Source of the DNA: an uncultured Bacteroidota bacterium
Lineage (GTDB): Bacteria > Bacteroidota > Bacteroidia > Flavobacteriales > Flavobacteriaceae
Direction of reading: 5' to 3'
NCBI GenBank assembly: GCA_902598525.1
Contig: CACKBZ010000002.1
Location: 62,001-126,000 of the forward strand
Length of the DNA: 64,000 bases
Below are positions 16,565 to 25,603 of the stretch, one piece after another. The notes beneath the pieces were generated by a model. That model was given only the letters and a program-made list of their open reading frames with translations. It was not told where the DNA came from and did not search any database. Position 1 is the stretch's first letter. The number at the start of each line of letters is the position of its first letter. The translations under genes were made by a program, and so were the position numbers.

Positions 16565-18331
16565 CTAGGCAGATAGTCTTCTCCAAAATCTCATAAGAAT
16601 AAATATTGAGACAATAGATATTAGAATAAATATTAATCCGGTACTTGTTTGAGAGTATAAAATATATCCAATTCCAAAAAGAATACTGTAAACTGAGATA
16701 CTTCCAAATAACATGCATAAAATTCCTGTTGGCACATCCCACTTTTCCTTTTTGCCAACAATATTAACTCCACTAGACTCAGAAATATCTATAATTTTTT
16801 TCCATCCTGGTCCTCCTGGTTGTATTTTTTTATAAAAATTTTGAAGCGTTTCAAGATTTGATGGAGGAGTAATTAATGTAATTAGTAGCCAACAAATTGT
16901 TGTTACAGTAACACCTATTATTAATTTCTCTTCTACAGAAAAATTATTTGGAAAAATAAACTCAAACCCCAAAGCAACAATAAATGAAACAATCATTGCG
17001 GTTAATTCGCTATAAACATTTATTCTATACCAAAACCACCTAAGGATAAAGATTAATCCAGTACCAGCTCCAATTTGAAGTATAATGCCAAATGCTTGAA
17101 GTGAATTATTTAGATAAAGTGCAAAAAAGGCTGAAATAATCATGAGTAACACAGTGAATACTCTTCCCACAAGCACATAGTGTTTTTCAGATTTATCTTT
17201 TACATAAAATCTTCTATAAAAATCATGAACAAGATATGAAGAACCCCAATTTAGATGAGTTGAAATTGTTGACATAAAAGCAGCGATTAAAGATGCTACA
17301 AGAAGTCCTAGAAGACCAGATGGTAGAAAAGAAATCATTGCTGGATATGCAAGATCGTTCCCAACTATTGTATTTGGAAAAGCTTGTTGTAATGATTCAA
17401 TATTTGGATATACAACGATTGAAGCTAAAGCTATTAGAATCCATGGCCATGGTCTTACAGCATAATGCATAAAATTGAAAAGAAGTGTAGCCCATATTGC
17501 ATTTTTCTCATCTTTTGCAGATAACATTCTCTGAGCAATATATCCTCCTCCTCCAGGTTCAGCACCAGGATACCATACTGCCCACCATTGAACAGCAAGA
17601 GGAATTATAAATACTGCAATAAATAAATCTCGATCAGCGATATCCGGAATTAAACTTAATTTTGGAATTACATCCGGATGATTTAGAAGATTAGTTAAAC
17701 CTTGGATTTGAGGAAGTGATACAATTTCATAAGCCGCCCAAAATGTTGCAAGCATTGCTAGAATAAATTGAAAAAAGTCAGTAATAATAATACCCCTTAA
17801 TCCTCCTATAGAGCTGTAAATTACTGTAATACCACATGAAATAAACAGCGTTTCAACAGGTGTGAGACCTAATAAGGCTCCTCCAATTTTAATTCCAGCA
17901 AGACAAACACTTGCCATTATAAGAACGTTAAAAACTGCACCTAAATAAAAAGCTCTAAAACCTCTTAGAAAAGCAGCACCTTTTCCACTATACCTCAATT
18001 CATAAAATTCCAGATCTGTTAATACTTTAGATCTTCGCCAAAGCTTTGCGTATATAAATACTGTAAGCATTCCAGTGAGTAAAAATGCCCACCAAACCCA
18101 ATTACCAGCAACACCATTTGTTCTTACAATATCCGTTACAAGATTTGGAGTATCAGCAGAAAAAGTTGTAGCAACCATAGAAATCCCTAGTAGCCACCAT
18201 GGCATTTTTCTTCCTGATAAGAAAAACTCGGTCACATCCTTACCTGACTTTTTTGAAACCAAAACTCCAATCAAAAGTGATATGACAAAAAAGCCGGAAA
18301 TTATTACCCAATCAATGTTTTCTAGTTGCAT
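16565..18331 (-). CDS. Sodium:solute symporter (SSS/SLC5 family)
   Basis: 588 aa with about thirteen to fifteen transmembrane helices. The N-terminal pattern DVTEFFLSGRKMPWWLLGISMVATTFSADTP and the central SSIGGLRGIIITDFFQF are characteristic of SLC5 transporters with a LeuT fold. GGGYIAQRMLSAKDEKNA and AFMSTISTHLNWGSSYLVHD match the sodium-site regions. The subgroup looks like the long, ~580-aa Bacteroidota Na+/sugar or Na+/organic-acid type; the substrate is not resolved. Its ATG overlaps the start of the divergent secreted-protein gene, so its promoter must lie inside that gene. Confidence 0.9.
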   Translation of the reverse strand: MQLENIDWVIISGFFVISLLIGVLVSKKSGKDVTEFFLSGRKMPWWLLGISMVATTFSADTPNLVTDIVRTNGVAGNWVWWAFLLTGMLTVFIYAKLWRRSKVLTDLEFYELRYSGKGAAFLRGFRAFYLGAVFNVLIMASVCLAGIKIGGALLGLTPVETLFISCGITVIYSSIGGLRGIIITDFFQFILAMLATFWAAYEIVSLPQIQGLTNLLNHPDVIPKLSLIPDIADRDLFIAVFIIPLAVQWWAVWYPGAEPGGGGYIAQRMLSAKDEKNAIWATLLFNFMHYAVRPWPWILIALASIVVYPNIESLQQAFPNTIVGNDLAYPAMISFLPSGLLGLLVASLIAAFMSTISTHLNWGSSYLVHDFYRRFYVKDKSEKHYVLVGRVFTVLLMIISAFFALYLNNSLQAFGIILQIGAGTGLIFILRWFWYRINVYSELTAMIVSFIVALGFEFIFPNNFSVEEKLIIGVTVTTICWLLITLITPPSNLETLQNFYKKIQPGGPGWKKIIDISESSGVNIVGKKEKWDVPTGILCMLFGSISVYSILFGIGYILYSQTSTGLIFILISIVSIFILMRFWRRLSA

Positions 18332-19022
18332 GTTAAAGGTTTATCTTAGTGTAAAATTTGTAAGATTGATTCGCTCAAGTAAATATATAATTATTTTATT
18401 CTTTTCAATAATTTTTATTGGAATTGGAAATGCTCAAGACAATTCAACAGGCAATATGGACATTCCATTTACTCCTATTAAAACTGAGTCAAATAGATCC
18501 CTACTAAATCAAGAGAATAACGAAAATCCATATTTAAAAAAGTTCCAAGAAAATGAAAAGAAAGACTTTTTTCCAGATGCGAATGTTGAAGAAAAAAATC
18601 CAGAAAGGTTCATAAACTCAAATGAATTTTATCTATCAAGACTAAATAAAAAAGAGGCTGAGTCAAATAAAAATATAAATAGATTTAAAGTGGATCAATT
18701 TCTTGGAGAAATTAGAAATGATGGCGAATATGTCAATATCATTTTACGAGATCACGAATATCCTGACGGAGATCTTATCAAAGTTGAAGTTAACGAGCAA
18801 ATAGTAATGGCTGCTATTTTATTGACAGAAAAAGCTAAAGGTTTTAAGCTTGACCTTAAAAGTGGATTTAATGTTGTTGATTTTGTTGCTCTTAATCAAG
18901 GCTCGTCAGGTCCAAATACTGCAGAAATTATTGTATACGATGATCAAGGTAAACTAGTTGGAACTAATAGATGGAACCTTGCAACAGGTGTTAAAGCTAC
19001 ATATATTATTTATAAAAACTAA
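18330..19022 (+). CDS. Conserved-looking secreted protein of unknown function
   Basis: The track ORF starts at 18075, antisense to the symporter gene; its first 85 codons are very unlikely to be coding. The ATG at 18330 (MLKVYLSVKF) gives 230 aa. The hydrophobic stretch ending in IIFIGIGNAQ is a signal peptide; an in-frame TTG at 18366 would give a shorter, neater one. After a charged, Asn/Glu-rich linker the C-terminal ~100 residues (FLGEIRNDGEYVNIILRDHEYPDGDLIKVEVNE to the end) look like one beta-sandwich domain. I do not recognise the family. It converges with the exported aminotransferase gene with a 4-nt stop-codon overlap. Confidence 0.7.
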   Translation: MLKVYLSVKFVRLIRSSKYIIILFFSIIFIGIGNAQDNSTGNMDIPFTPIKTESNRSLLNQENNENPYLKKFQENEKKDFFPDANVEEKNPERFINSNEFYLSRLNKKEAESNKNINRFKVDQFLGEIRNDGEYVNIILRDHEYPDGDLIKVEVNEQIVMAAILLTEKAKGFKLDLKSGFNVVDFVALNQGSSGPNTAEIIVYDDQGKLVGTNRWNLATGVKATYIIYKN

Positions 19023-20149
19023 GAATAAACCTCAAGCATAGATTCTATAAACCTATCAACCTCTTCACTGGTTCCAGTACTAATTCTGCACCAATCATAA
19101 AAAGGTGGGAAAGGACGACCAACTCTTACCCCTTTTTCAAGCATTTCAGCAGAAAGCTTATTAATATGTTTTTTTGATTCAAAGAAAACAAAATTTGTAC
19201 TAGACTTTATATATTTTAAATCTAAGTAATCTAGAAGTTTATATATTTTATCTTTCTCCTCATTCGCTTTTTTAAGAGAAAACTTATAAAAATCCGTATC
19301 TTTTAATGCCTCAGAAGCAGCAGCAACTGCAAGCACATTAGTTTGTGCCATAATATTTGGTCTTCCGTAAGGTGAATATTTACCAAATAAGTCATCTGCA
19401 AGTTCAGGTTTCAACACTAAATAACCAATCCTTAGCCCTGCCATACCATATACCTTGGAGAAGGTTCTAGAAATTACCACGTTCTCGCCTTTTCTTACTA
19501 AGTAGTCCATAGAAGGATAATCTTTTTCATTTATATAATCATAATAAGCCTCATCACAAAAGACTAGCGTTTGTTTTGATATATCTTCACAAAAATCAGC
19601 TAATGAATTTGCATTTAGTAGTGTACCTGTAGGGTTATTTGGATTTGCAATAAATACCATGTTAGTATCTTGATCTATAGTTTCTCTTATTTTTTTTAAA
19701 TCGTATCCTTTATCTGAATCTACTGGAACCCACTTAATTTCAGCTCCCCAGGCTTCAGCATAATTCATTAAAGCTAAATATGTTGGTTGGCCTGCTACAA
19801 TATTTCCACCTTTATTAGAAATTGCTAATCCCGTAATTCTTAGAGCCTCATTAGACCCTCCAGTAATTACAATGCTTTCAATTGGGACATCATGCTTTTT
19901 TGCAAGTGTTTTTTGAAGCTCCTGAATAAATTCATAAGGATATCTACAAGCATCATTAAAGGAGTTTTTTATCGCGTTTAAAACTTTTTCCGATGGCCCA
20001 TAAGGATTTTCATTTGAACTCAACTTAACAATTGAAGATATAGATCTCGGATTATATTTCTTAATCTCTTCCGCCGTTAAAATAGAAGGGGTCAACATTA
20101 AACCACCTATTCCAATAGAAGATTTAAACCAGTCACGTCTTGATTGCAT
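19019..20149 (-). CDS. Histidinol-phosphate aminotransferase-like PLP enzyme with twin-arginine export signal
   Basis: 376 aa. The first 25 residues (MQSRRDWFKSSIGIGGLML) form a Tat-type signal with Arg-Arg before a hydrophobic run. The rest is a class I/II aminotransferase of HisC type: LSSNENPYGPS, VITGGSNEALRI, FIANPNNPTGTLL, FCDEAYYDY, and SRTFSKVYGMAGLRIGY with the PLP-binding Lys. HisC is normally cytoplasmic, so the export signal is unusual and suggests a periplasmic amino-acid role rather than histidine synthesis; no his genes are nearby. TatA is encoded at 57.0 kb. The substrate is unknown. Confidence 0.88.
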   Translation of the reverse strand: MQSRRDWFKSSIGIGGLMLTPSILTAEEIKKYNPRSISSIVKLSSNENPYGPSEKVLNAIKNSFNDACRYPYEFIQELQKTLAKKHDVPIESIVITGGSNEALRITGLAISNKGGNIVAGQPTYLALMNYAEAWGAEIKWVPVDSDKGYDLKKIRETIDQDTNMVFIANPNNPTGTLLNANSLADFCEDISKQTLVFCDEAYYDYINEKDYPSMDYLVRKGENVVISRTFSKVYGMAGLRIGYLVLKPELADDLFGKYSPYGRPNIMAQTNVLAVAAASEALKDTDFYKFSLKKANEEKDKIYKLLDYLDLKYIKSSTNFVFFESKKHINKLSAEMLEKGVRVGRPFPPFYDWCRISTGTSEEVDRFIESMLEVYS

Positions 20150-20217
20150 AAATATGTATTTTTTAATAAATTAAAAAAGATAGTATTCTTTTCAAAATTT
20201 AATCGTTAATTTTCAAT

Positions 20218-21567
20218 ATGATTGACCTCTTTAATGCTATTGAATCCATAATTAACCAAATTATATCTCCCCTTAACTGGGCAATGCTGTTTTTAATAAT
20301 TGGTGGGGGAATTTATCTAACAATTATTTCAAAAGTAAATCCATTAATGAGAATAGTTGATGGATTTAAATTAATGATAAGGAAAGACCCAAATAGTATA
20401 GGGATCTCTAGATTTCAGGCTTTATCAGCTGTACTTGCTGCAACGGTTGGTCTTGGAAATATTTCAGGTGTATCAATTGCAATAAATCAAGGAGGACCTG
20501 GTGTTCTAGTTTGGATGTGGGTAACAGCACTAATTGGTGCTACAATAAAGTTTTTTTCAGCATCACTAGCTGTAAGTATCAGGGAGAAAGATGAGAATGG
20601 AGATTATCTAGCAGGTCCAATGTATTACATGAGTTTAGGTATAAAAAAATGGGGGCGTCCCTTAGCGATATGGTTCTCTGTAGCCGGACTAGTTGGCGTA
20701 CTTCCAGCTTTTACTGCTAATCAATTAACACAATCATATATAGATGTATTAAATCCGAATGAAATTCTCAATATAGGTAATCTTGGTTGGAAACTTCTCA
20801 TTGGAGTAATTTTTACAATCTTAACATCTTTTGTAATTTTTGGTGGTTTAAAATCTATCGTTAAAGTGACGTCAGGATTAGTTCCAATTATGGTAGTTCT
20901 GTATTTTATTCTTGGGATCTATATATTAATTTCTAATATAGGCGAAGTACCATCCACTTTTTATTTAATTTTTAGTGAAGCTTTCAATTTTAATACAATA
21001 GTTCAAGGAGGTTTTTGGGGATTAGTTCTAATAGGCATAAGAAGAGCTGTTTTCTCAAGTGAAAGTGGTGTTGGACTTGCACCAATATATCATGGACAAT
21101 CTTCAACAAAGAAAGGAACAGATGAAGGTCTTGTAGGAATGTTAGGCCCTATTTTAGATACAATATTAGTGTGTACTATAACTGGTTTAATTATCATAAT
21201 AAGTGGGGCATATCTTGAGAGCGATTTAAATGGGATTGTTTTATCTCTAGAAGCTTTTAGGAGATTGTTTTTTGGGTTCGGGGATTATATATTAATAATT
21301 ATGATATCGATTTTTGGAATTTCAACGTTATTTACATACTCTTATTACGGAGTTAAGTGTTATGGATTTTTAACAACACCCAAAAAAGGCAAATATTACA
21401 ATATAATCTATGTTATTGCTATAATTATATCTTCTATTTTAACTGTTGAAATTGTAATCGGACTTATTGATATCGCATTTGCACTTATGGCAATTCCAAA
21501 TATGATTGCAATAATTTATTTATCTAAGATTGTTACTAGAGAAATGAAATCTAGATCTTGGATTTAG
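20218..21567 (+). CDS. Alanine/glycine:cation symporter (AGCS family)
   Basis: 449 aa, about eleven transmembrane segments. AGCS signatures include ALSAVLAATVGLGNISGVSIAI, GPGVLVWMWVTALIGATIKF, GPMYYMSLGI and RAVFSSESGVGLAPIYHG, known in the family for substrate and Na+ binding. It takes up alanine, glycine or related small amino acids, in some members including D-alanine. It is placed between the exported aminotransferase and the secreted M20 amidohydrolase, all suited to amino-acid scavenging. It converges with the M20 gene (4-nt stop overlap). Confidence 0.93.
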   Translation: MIDLFNAIESIINQIISPLNWAMLFLIIGGGIYLTIISKVNPLMRIVDGFKLMIRKDPNSIGISRFQALSAVLAATVGLGNISGVSIAINQGGPGVLVWMWVTALIGATIKFFSASLAVSIREKDENGDYLAGPMYYMSLGIKKWGRPLAIWFSVAGLVGVLPAFTANQLTQSYIDVLNPNEILNIGNLGWKLLIGVIFTILTSFVIFGGLKSIVKVTSGLVPIMVVLYFILGIYILISNIGEVPSTFYLIFSEAFNFNTIVQGGFWGLVLIGIRRAVFSSESGVGLAPIYHGQSSTKKGTDEGLVGMLGPILDTILVCTITGLIIIISGAYLESDLNGIVLSLEAFRRLFFGFGDYILIIMISIFGISTLFTYSYYGVKCYGFLTTPKKGKYYNIIYVIAIIISSILTVEIVIGLIDIAFALMAIPNMIAIIYLSKIVTREMKSRSWI

Positions 21568-22997
21568 TCTACATAATTTATAGGTGGAGGTCCTGGATCT
21601 AGAAATGGATCATACTCATACTCACCAATTCTCTCATCGAACTCTCTCTTTATATCATCTCTTAGTCTGCTATCTTTAAATATGTCAACCATAGTCATCC
21701 CAAGAGCTTTTGCAGCGTAAAGCATCCCTTTATGTCCAATTGACATTCCAGAGCTTGCAACAACAGACCATGAATGCCAAGGTACACCTTTAGGTGCAGT
21801 TGTAACATTTAAGCTAACTACTGGAACATTATAGCTTACATCTCCAACATCTGTTGAACCACCTCCAGGACTTTTAAGAGTCTCTCTTAATGATCTTATC
21901 TTACCGTCAATGCCAATTTTAGGTTTCCCATTATTTCTTTGCATTTCAAGAGCAAAATCAATTTCTTCTTGAGTATATTGTATATCTCCTAGGGCTTCGA
22001 GGTTTTTTTGCATAGCAGCCCCTCCTGTTCTATTTGGAAGAAGATCATGAATTCCTGATATTAAGGAAACTTTATGTTCAACGTTAGCCATTATAGCTGC
22101 TCCTCCAGCCATTTTTCTGACATGATCATAAACAGGTTGTAAACCTTCTTTTGTAATATCTCTTACTCTAACCCAAATCCTAGAATAATCTGGAACAACA
22201 TTAACGACTTGACCAGCATCCTGAATATGATAGTGCATCCTTACAGAAGGCTGAACGTGCTCTCTATATGCATTGATTCCAGAAGTATAAAGTTCTAATG
22301 CATCGTTTGCTGCTCTTGCATTCCATGGATCCATTGAGGCATGTGCAGACTGTCCAGTAAATTCAACCATAAAGTCAACAAGTGCAAGTGAAGGCTGAAC
22401 ATTTGCCTCTGTTTTATCAGCTGGATGCCAATCCATACATATATCAACATCATCAAAAACCCCTTCTCTAATCATCCATAGTTTGCCAAAAAACTTTTCT
22501 TCAGCGGGTGTCCCAAAAAATTTTACAGTTCCTTCAATAGAGCCTTTTTCAATTAATTCTTTTATGGCGATAGCAGCACCTAAACTGGCAGTTCCAAATA
22601 AATTATGTCCACAGCCATGACCAGCTCCTCCCTCAATTAATTCATCTCTGTAGGGAGCAGTTGTTTGTGAAAGGCCTGGCAGGGCATCAAATTCTCCAAT
22701 AATACCAATTACTGGTTTTCCTTTACCATACGAGGCTGTAAATGCTGTTGGCATACCTGCAAGTCCTCTTTCAATTGTTAAACCGTTTGCCTCTGCATAC
22801 TCAATCAAATATTCAGCAGATTTATCTTCTCTAAACGCTACTTCAGCAGCTTCCCAAATTTTATTACTTAATGAGGTTAGTTCTAGTGTTTTTTCCTCTA
22901 TTGAATTTAATAAGTCTTTCTTTAATTTATTTACACTCTGAGAGTTCAACAAAAAAGTTGAACCAATAACAAATACTATAGATAGGAGGTTTTTCAT
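21564..22997 (-). CDS. Secreted M20-family amidohydrolase (AbgB-like)
   Basis: 477 aa with a signal peptide (MKNLLSIVFVIGSTFLLNSQ). M20 blocks: GEFDALPGLSQ, GAGHGCGHNLFGTASLG with the metal His, PAEEKFFGKLWM with the catalytic Glu, MDWHPAD, and the dimerisation/substrate part GQSAHASMDPWNARAANDALEL; SPGGGSTDVGDVSY carries a late ligand region. The layout is that of AbgB, the p-aminobenzoyl-glutamate hydrolase subunit, but export and the missing AbgA suggest a different N-acyl amino acid or peptide substrate. Divergent from the YkuK-like gene. Confidence 0.88.
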   Translation of the reverse strand: MKNLLSIVFVIGSTFLLNSQSVNKLKKDLLNSIEEKTLELTSLSNKIWEAAEVAFREDKSAEYLIEYAEANGLTIERGLAGMPTAFTASYGKGKPVIGIIGEFDALPGLSQTTAPYRDELIEGGAGHGCGHNLFGTASLGAAIAIKELIEKGSIEGTVKFFGTPAEEKFFGKLWMIREGVFDDVDICMDWHPADKTEANVQPSLALVDFMVEFTGQSAHASMDPWNARAANDALELYTSGINAYREHVQPSVRMHYHIQDAGQVVNVVPDYSRIWVRVRDITKEGLQPVYDHVRKMAGGAAIMANVEHKVSLISGIHDLLPNRTGGAAMQKNLEALGDIQYTQEEIDFALEMQRNNGKPKIGIDGKIRSLRETLKSPGGGSTDVGDVSYNVPVVSLNVTTAPKGVPWHSWSVVASSGMSIGHKGMLYAAKALGMTMVDIFKDSRLRDDIKREFDERIGEYEYDPFLDPGPPPINYVD

Positions 22998-23057
22998 TAG
23001 TTAAAAATTTAGAGTTTTATTATGATAGTAATTTACAAATAATATTTATTTTAGAAT

Positions 23058-23507
23058 ATGAGATTATTTAAGGATGTAAAAGGGAATAATATAGACCCAG
23101 TAAACCATACTTTGTCAATATTAAAAAACTATCCTCATGCTAAAATTCATATTGGATCTGATTCTCAAAATATAGGGAAAAAAACTAATTATACCAGTGT
23201 TATTGCTTATAGGCTAGGTACGAGAGGAGTCCATTATATTCTTAGCAAATCATCCTGCGATGTTATAAACGACATGTGGAAAAGACTTTGGCTAGAAGCT
23301 GAATATAGTATTAAGGTTGCAGAGTGGTTAACAAAGCAAGTCAGTGTTCAAGTAGAAATTGATATGGATTATAACTCTGATGAAAATCACAGATCAAATA
23401 AATTAATATCTGCAACTAAAGGTTGGGCAAACTCACTAGGATATAAAGTAAATGTAAAACCAAATAATCAAATTGCCACAAGAGCAGCCGATCACCATTG
23501 TAAATAA
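23058..23507 (+). CDS. YkuK-family RNase H-like protein (DUF458)
   Basis: 149 aa. AKIHIGSDSQNIGKKTNYTSVIAYR is the DUF458/YkuK opening with the first RNase H-like Asp, and VEIDMDYNSDENHRSNKLISATKGW the second. The fold predicts nucleic-acid binding or cleavage, but no activity is established for the family. No signal peptide, so cytoplasmic. It is convergent with dgcN, one nucleotide apart. Confidence 0.8.
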   Translation: MRLFKDVKGNNIDPVNHTLSILKNYPHAKIHIGSDSQNIGKKTNYTSVIAYRLGTRGVHYILSKSSCDVINDMWKRLWLEAEYSIKVAEWLTKQVSVQVEIDMDYNSDENHRSNKLISATKGWANSLGYKVNVKPNNQIATRAADHHCK

Positions 23508-23508
23508 A

Positions 23509-24543
23509 TTATTTCAATAGTTGATTAAAGATTTTATCTCCACCATATCTAATAACATCCGTTGACGGAAGTCCAGTATTTGCCTCCACTTTCTTTATAA
23601 TTTCAAGAGCATCGTCATTCTCCATTTGAACAGTATTTAATGCAACTCCAATTACTTTGGCATTAGGATAGGTGTCAATTACTGATGAAAGCTGCTCATT
23701 TAATTCAATAAACTTTTTCAAATCTGGTATTAAAATATTATTTAATGATCTAAGAGAGTTATTCCTAGCAATATGGCATAATATCATGTGAGTAGGGCAT
23801 GTTCCCCTCATCAAGGGCAAAGTAGCTGAGCTACCTGGATGAAGAATTGACCCTTGACCCTCAACTATCACAACATCTTTATCTTTTTGATCTAAAACTG
23901 CAGACTCAACTGCACCACATGCATGGTCCAATTTATAAGCATCAAGTGGAATTCCTGAGCCTGTAATTGTTATTCCAACTTGACCTGTTGCAACAAATCC
24001 AACATTTACACCCTTGTTTATTAAATATGAATAAAGTTCAAGTCCAACAGTCATTTTTCCTGCAGCCATATCAGTTCCAATCATTAACACCCTTTTATTT
24101 GATAAATTGGACGCCTTAGATGAACCGATTTTGGGAGTAAACTGAGGAACTCTTGTATCCCATATCCATTGTTCTTTGTTCACTATATATTTTGAAAAAT
24201 CTGGATTAATTTGATCATGTAGCCCGTTTATTATGCACATTCCCATTTCTAAAGATTCTTTAATGAATGGATCCCAAGATTTTGGTCTAATTCCACCAGA
24301 AGTCAAAACACCAAGAAGAATAACATTAGCACCTAATTCACTAGCATCTTTTAAACTATTAACAATTGGAATATCTTTTTTAATAATTGATACATCAGAA
24401 ATTTTTTTTCCTTTATAAACCGAGTCAATAACACAAACAATGTCATTATTTAAATATCTTAATGCACTGATACCCATTTTACCAAAATCATCATCAATAG
24501 AGGCCTCCATCCAAATCGCAATTTTATCATTGGGCTTAAGCAT
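23509..24543 (-). CDS. dgcN: DUF1611 protein, probable D-glutamate N-acetyltransferase DgcN
   Basis: 344 aa. Two parts: an N-terminal Rossmann-like domain (residues 1-150) and a P-loop domain with MIGTDMAAGKMTVGLELYSYL. VIVEGQGSILHPGSSATLPLMRG is the signature of DUF1611. In marine Proteobacteria members of this family are described as DgcN, acting with the enolase-superfamily racemase DgcA to turn D-glutamate into L-glutamate through N-acetyl intermediates. Here the same pair is encoded with 8 nt overlap, which supports the assignment. An older view, linking the pair to L-Ala-D/L-Glu dipeptides, is the main alternative. Confidence 0.8.
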   Translation of the reverse strand: MLKPNDKIAIWMEASIDDDFGKMGISALRYLNNDIVCVIDSVYKGKKISDVSIIKKDIPIVNSLKDASELGANVILLGVLTSGGIRPKSWDPFIKESLEMGMCIINGLHDQINPDFSKYIVNKEQWIWDTRVPQFTPKIGSSKASNLSNKRVLMIGTDMAAGKMTVGLELYSYLINKGVNVGFVATGQVGITITGSGIPLDAYKLDHACGAVESAVLDQKDKDVVIVEGQGSILHPGSSATLPLMRGTCPTHMILCHIARNNSLRSLNNILIPDLKKFIELNEQLSSVIDTYPNAKVIGVALNTVQMENDDALEIIKKVEANTGLPSTDVIRYGGDKIFNQLLK

Positions 24544-25585
24544 AATTTTCAGTTTTTAACTTTGAACCATGTCCTGGTTTATTATTAATCATTGTAACTC
24601 CATTAACCATTGAGCATCCCTCACTTGGGTCTGGATCTAAATTATAATGAGAATCTAGATCAACATAATCTATAATTCCTGAAATTGATGCACCAGCTGA
24701 AATACTAACTGAAGATTCACTCATACACCCTATCATTGTTTTTAAATTATGTGATTTTGCAACATTTAATATTTTAATAGCTTCAGTTATTCCACCACAT
24801 TTCATAAGCTTTAAATTAACACCGTCAACATAATGATAATGTCTAGAAACATCCTCTGAAAATCTACATGATTCATCTATGAATATAGGAAGAGGCCTCC
24901 CTTCAAATAGGTATTTAAGTTTATCCTCATCACCCTCAACTAAGGGCTGCTCTATATACTCTGCTTTTCTCTCTGATAACCATTTCATCATAATTTTTGC
25001 TTCTTCTAAACTCCACCCACCATTTGCATCAACTCTTATAGAAATGTCTGAATTTTTTGTTGAGTCCAATACTTGAGAATAAATTAATTTATCATATTCT
25101 ATACCATCTGGGGAACCTAATTTAATTTTTAAAGCCTTCACTTCGGGATTAGAAATAATAATTTCAACTCTTTCTTTGATAAGTTCCGGTGGATTAATAC
25201 CAATTGTTAATGAAGTAGGTGTCTTTGGACATGGAAGTCCAAGAAATTGGTATAATGGCATTTGTGCTTTTTGCGCGTGCCAATCCCACAAAGCAATATC
25301 AAGGGCGGCATAAGCACATGGTGGAATATTTAAATCTTTACTCCTTTTATGTATCTCATAAATAGATAAATTATCTAAATCTGAGTCAATTAACTTTTTT
25401 AATGCATCTTCAACTTCAAATGAACTAGCTGCTCCTTCATTTAGGCCTGGTGCTGACTCTCCCCAAGAAGTAATGCCATCTTTAGTTAGCTCAACAAAAA
25501 TGTTTTGAGAATTCGAATGAATCCCTCTACTAATTTGAAGTGGGTATTTTTTTTTGAGATTAACCTTATGAAGATTTATTATCAT
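24536..25585 (-). CDS. dgcA: Enolase-superfamily epimerase/racemase, probable N-acetyl-D-glutamate racemase DgcA
   Basis: 349 aa, muconate-lactonising subgroup of the enolase superfamily. The catalytic KxK is ALKIKLG (K153, K155), metal ligands are D186 (RVDANGGW), E212 (IEQPL) and D237 (FIDES), and the second-face lysine is in NLKLMKCGG. MIGCMSESSVSISAGA is the substrate-side motif. Such enzymes are annotated either as L-Ala-D/L-Glu epimerase or as DgcA. The overlap with dgcN favours DgcA; a peptidoglycan-dipeptide role cannot be excluded. All active-site residues are present. It is preceded by an HTH gene 18 nt upstream. Confidence 0.82.
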   Translation of the reverse strand: MIINLHKVNLKKKYPLQISRGIHSNSQNIFVELTKDGITSWGESAPGLNEGAASSFEVEDALKKLIDSDLDNLSIYEIHKRSKDLNIPPCAYAALDIALWDWHAQKAQMPLYQFLGLPCPKTPTSLTIGINPPELIKERVEIIISNPEVKALKIKLGSPDGIEYDKLIYSQVLDSTKNSDISIRVDANGGWSLEEAKIMMKWLSERKAEYIEQPLVEGDEDKLKYLFEGRPLPIFIDESCRFSEDVSRHYHYVDGVNLKLMKCGGITEAIKILNVAKSHNLKTMIGCMSESSVSISAGASISGIIDYVDLDSHYNLDPDPSEGCSMVNGVTMINNKPGHGSKLKTENYA

Positions 25586-25603
25586 CTTGAATAGAATGAT
25601 AAT

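Noticed and set aside
18075-18329. First 85 codons of the 315-aa plus ORF
   Set aside because: Antisense to the symporter gene and unlike a signal peptide; a start at 18330 or 18366 is better.
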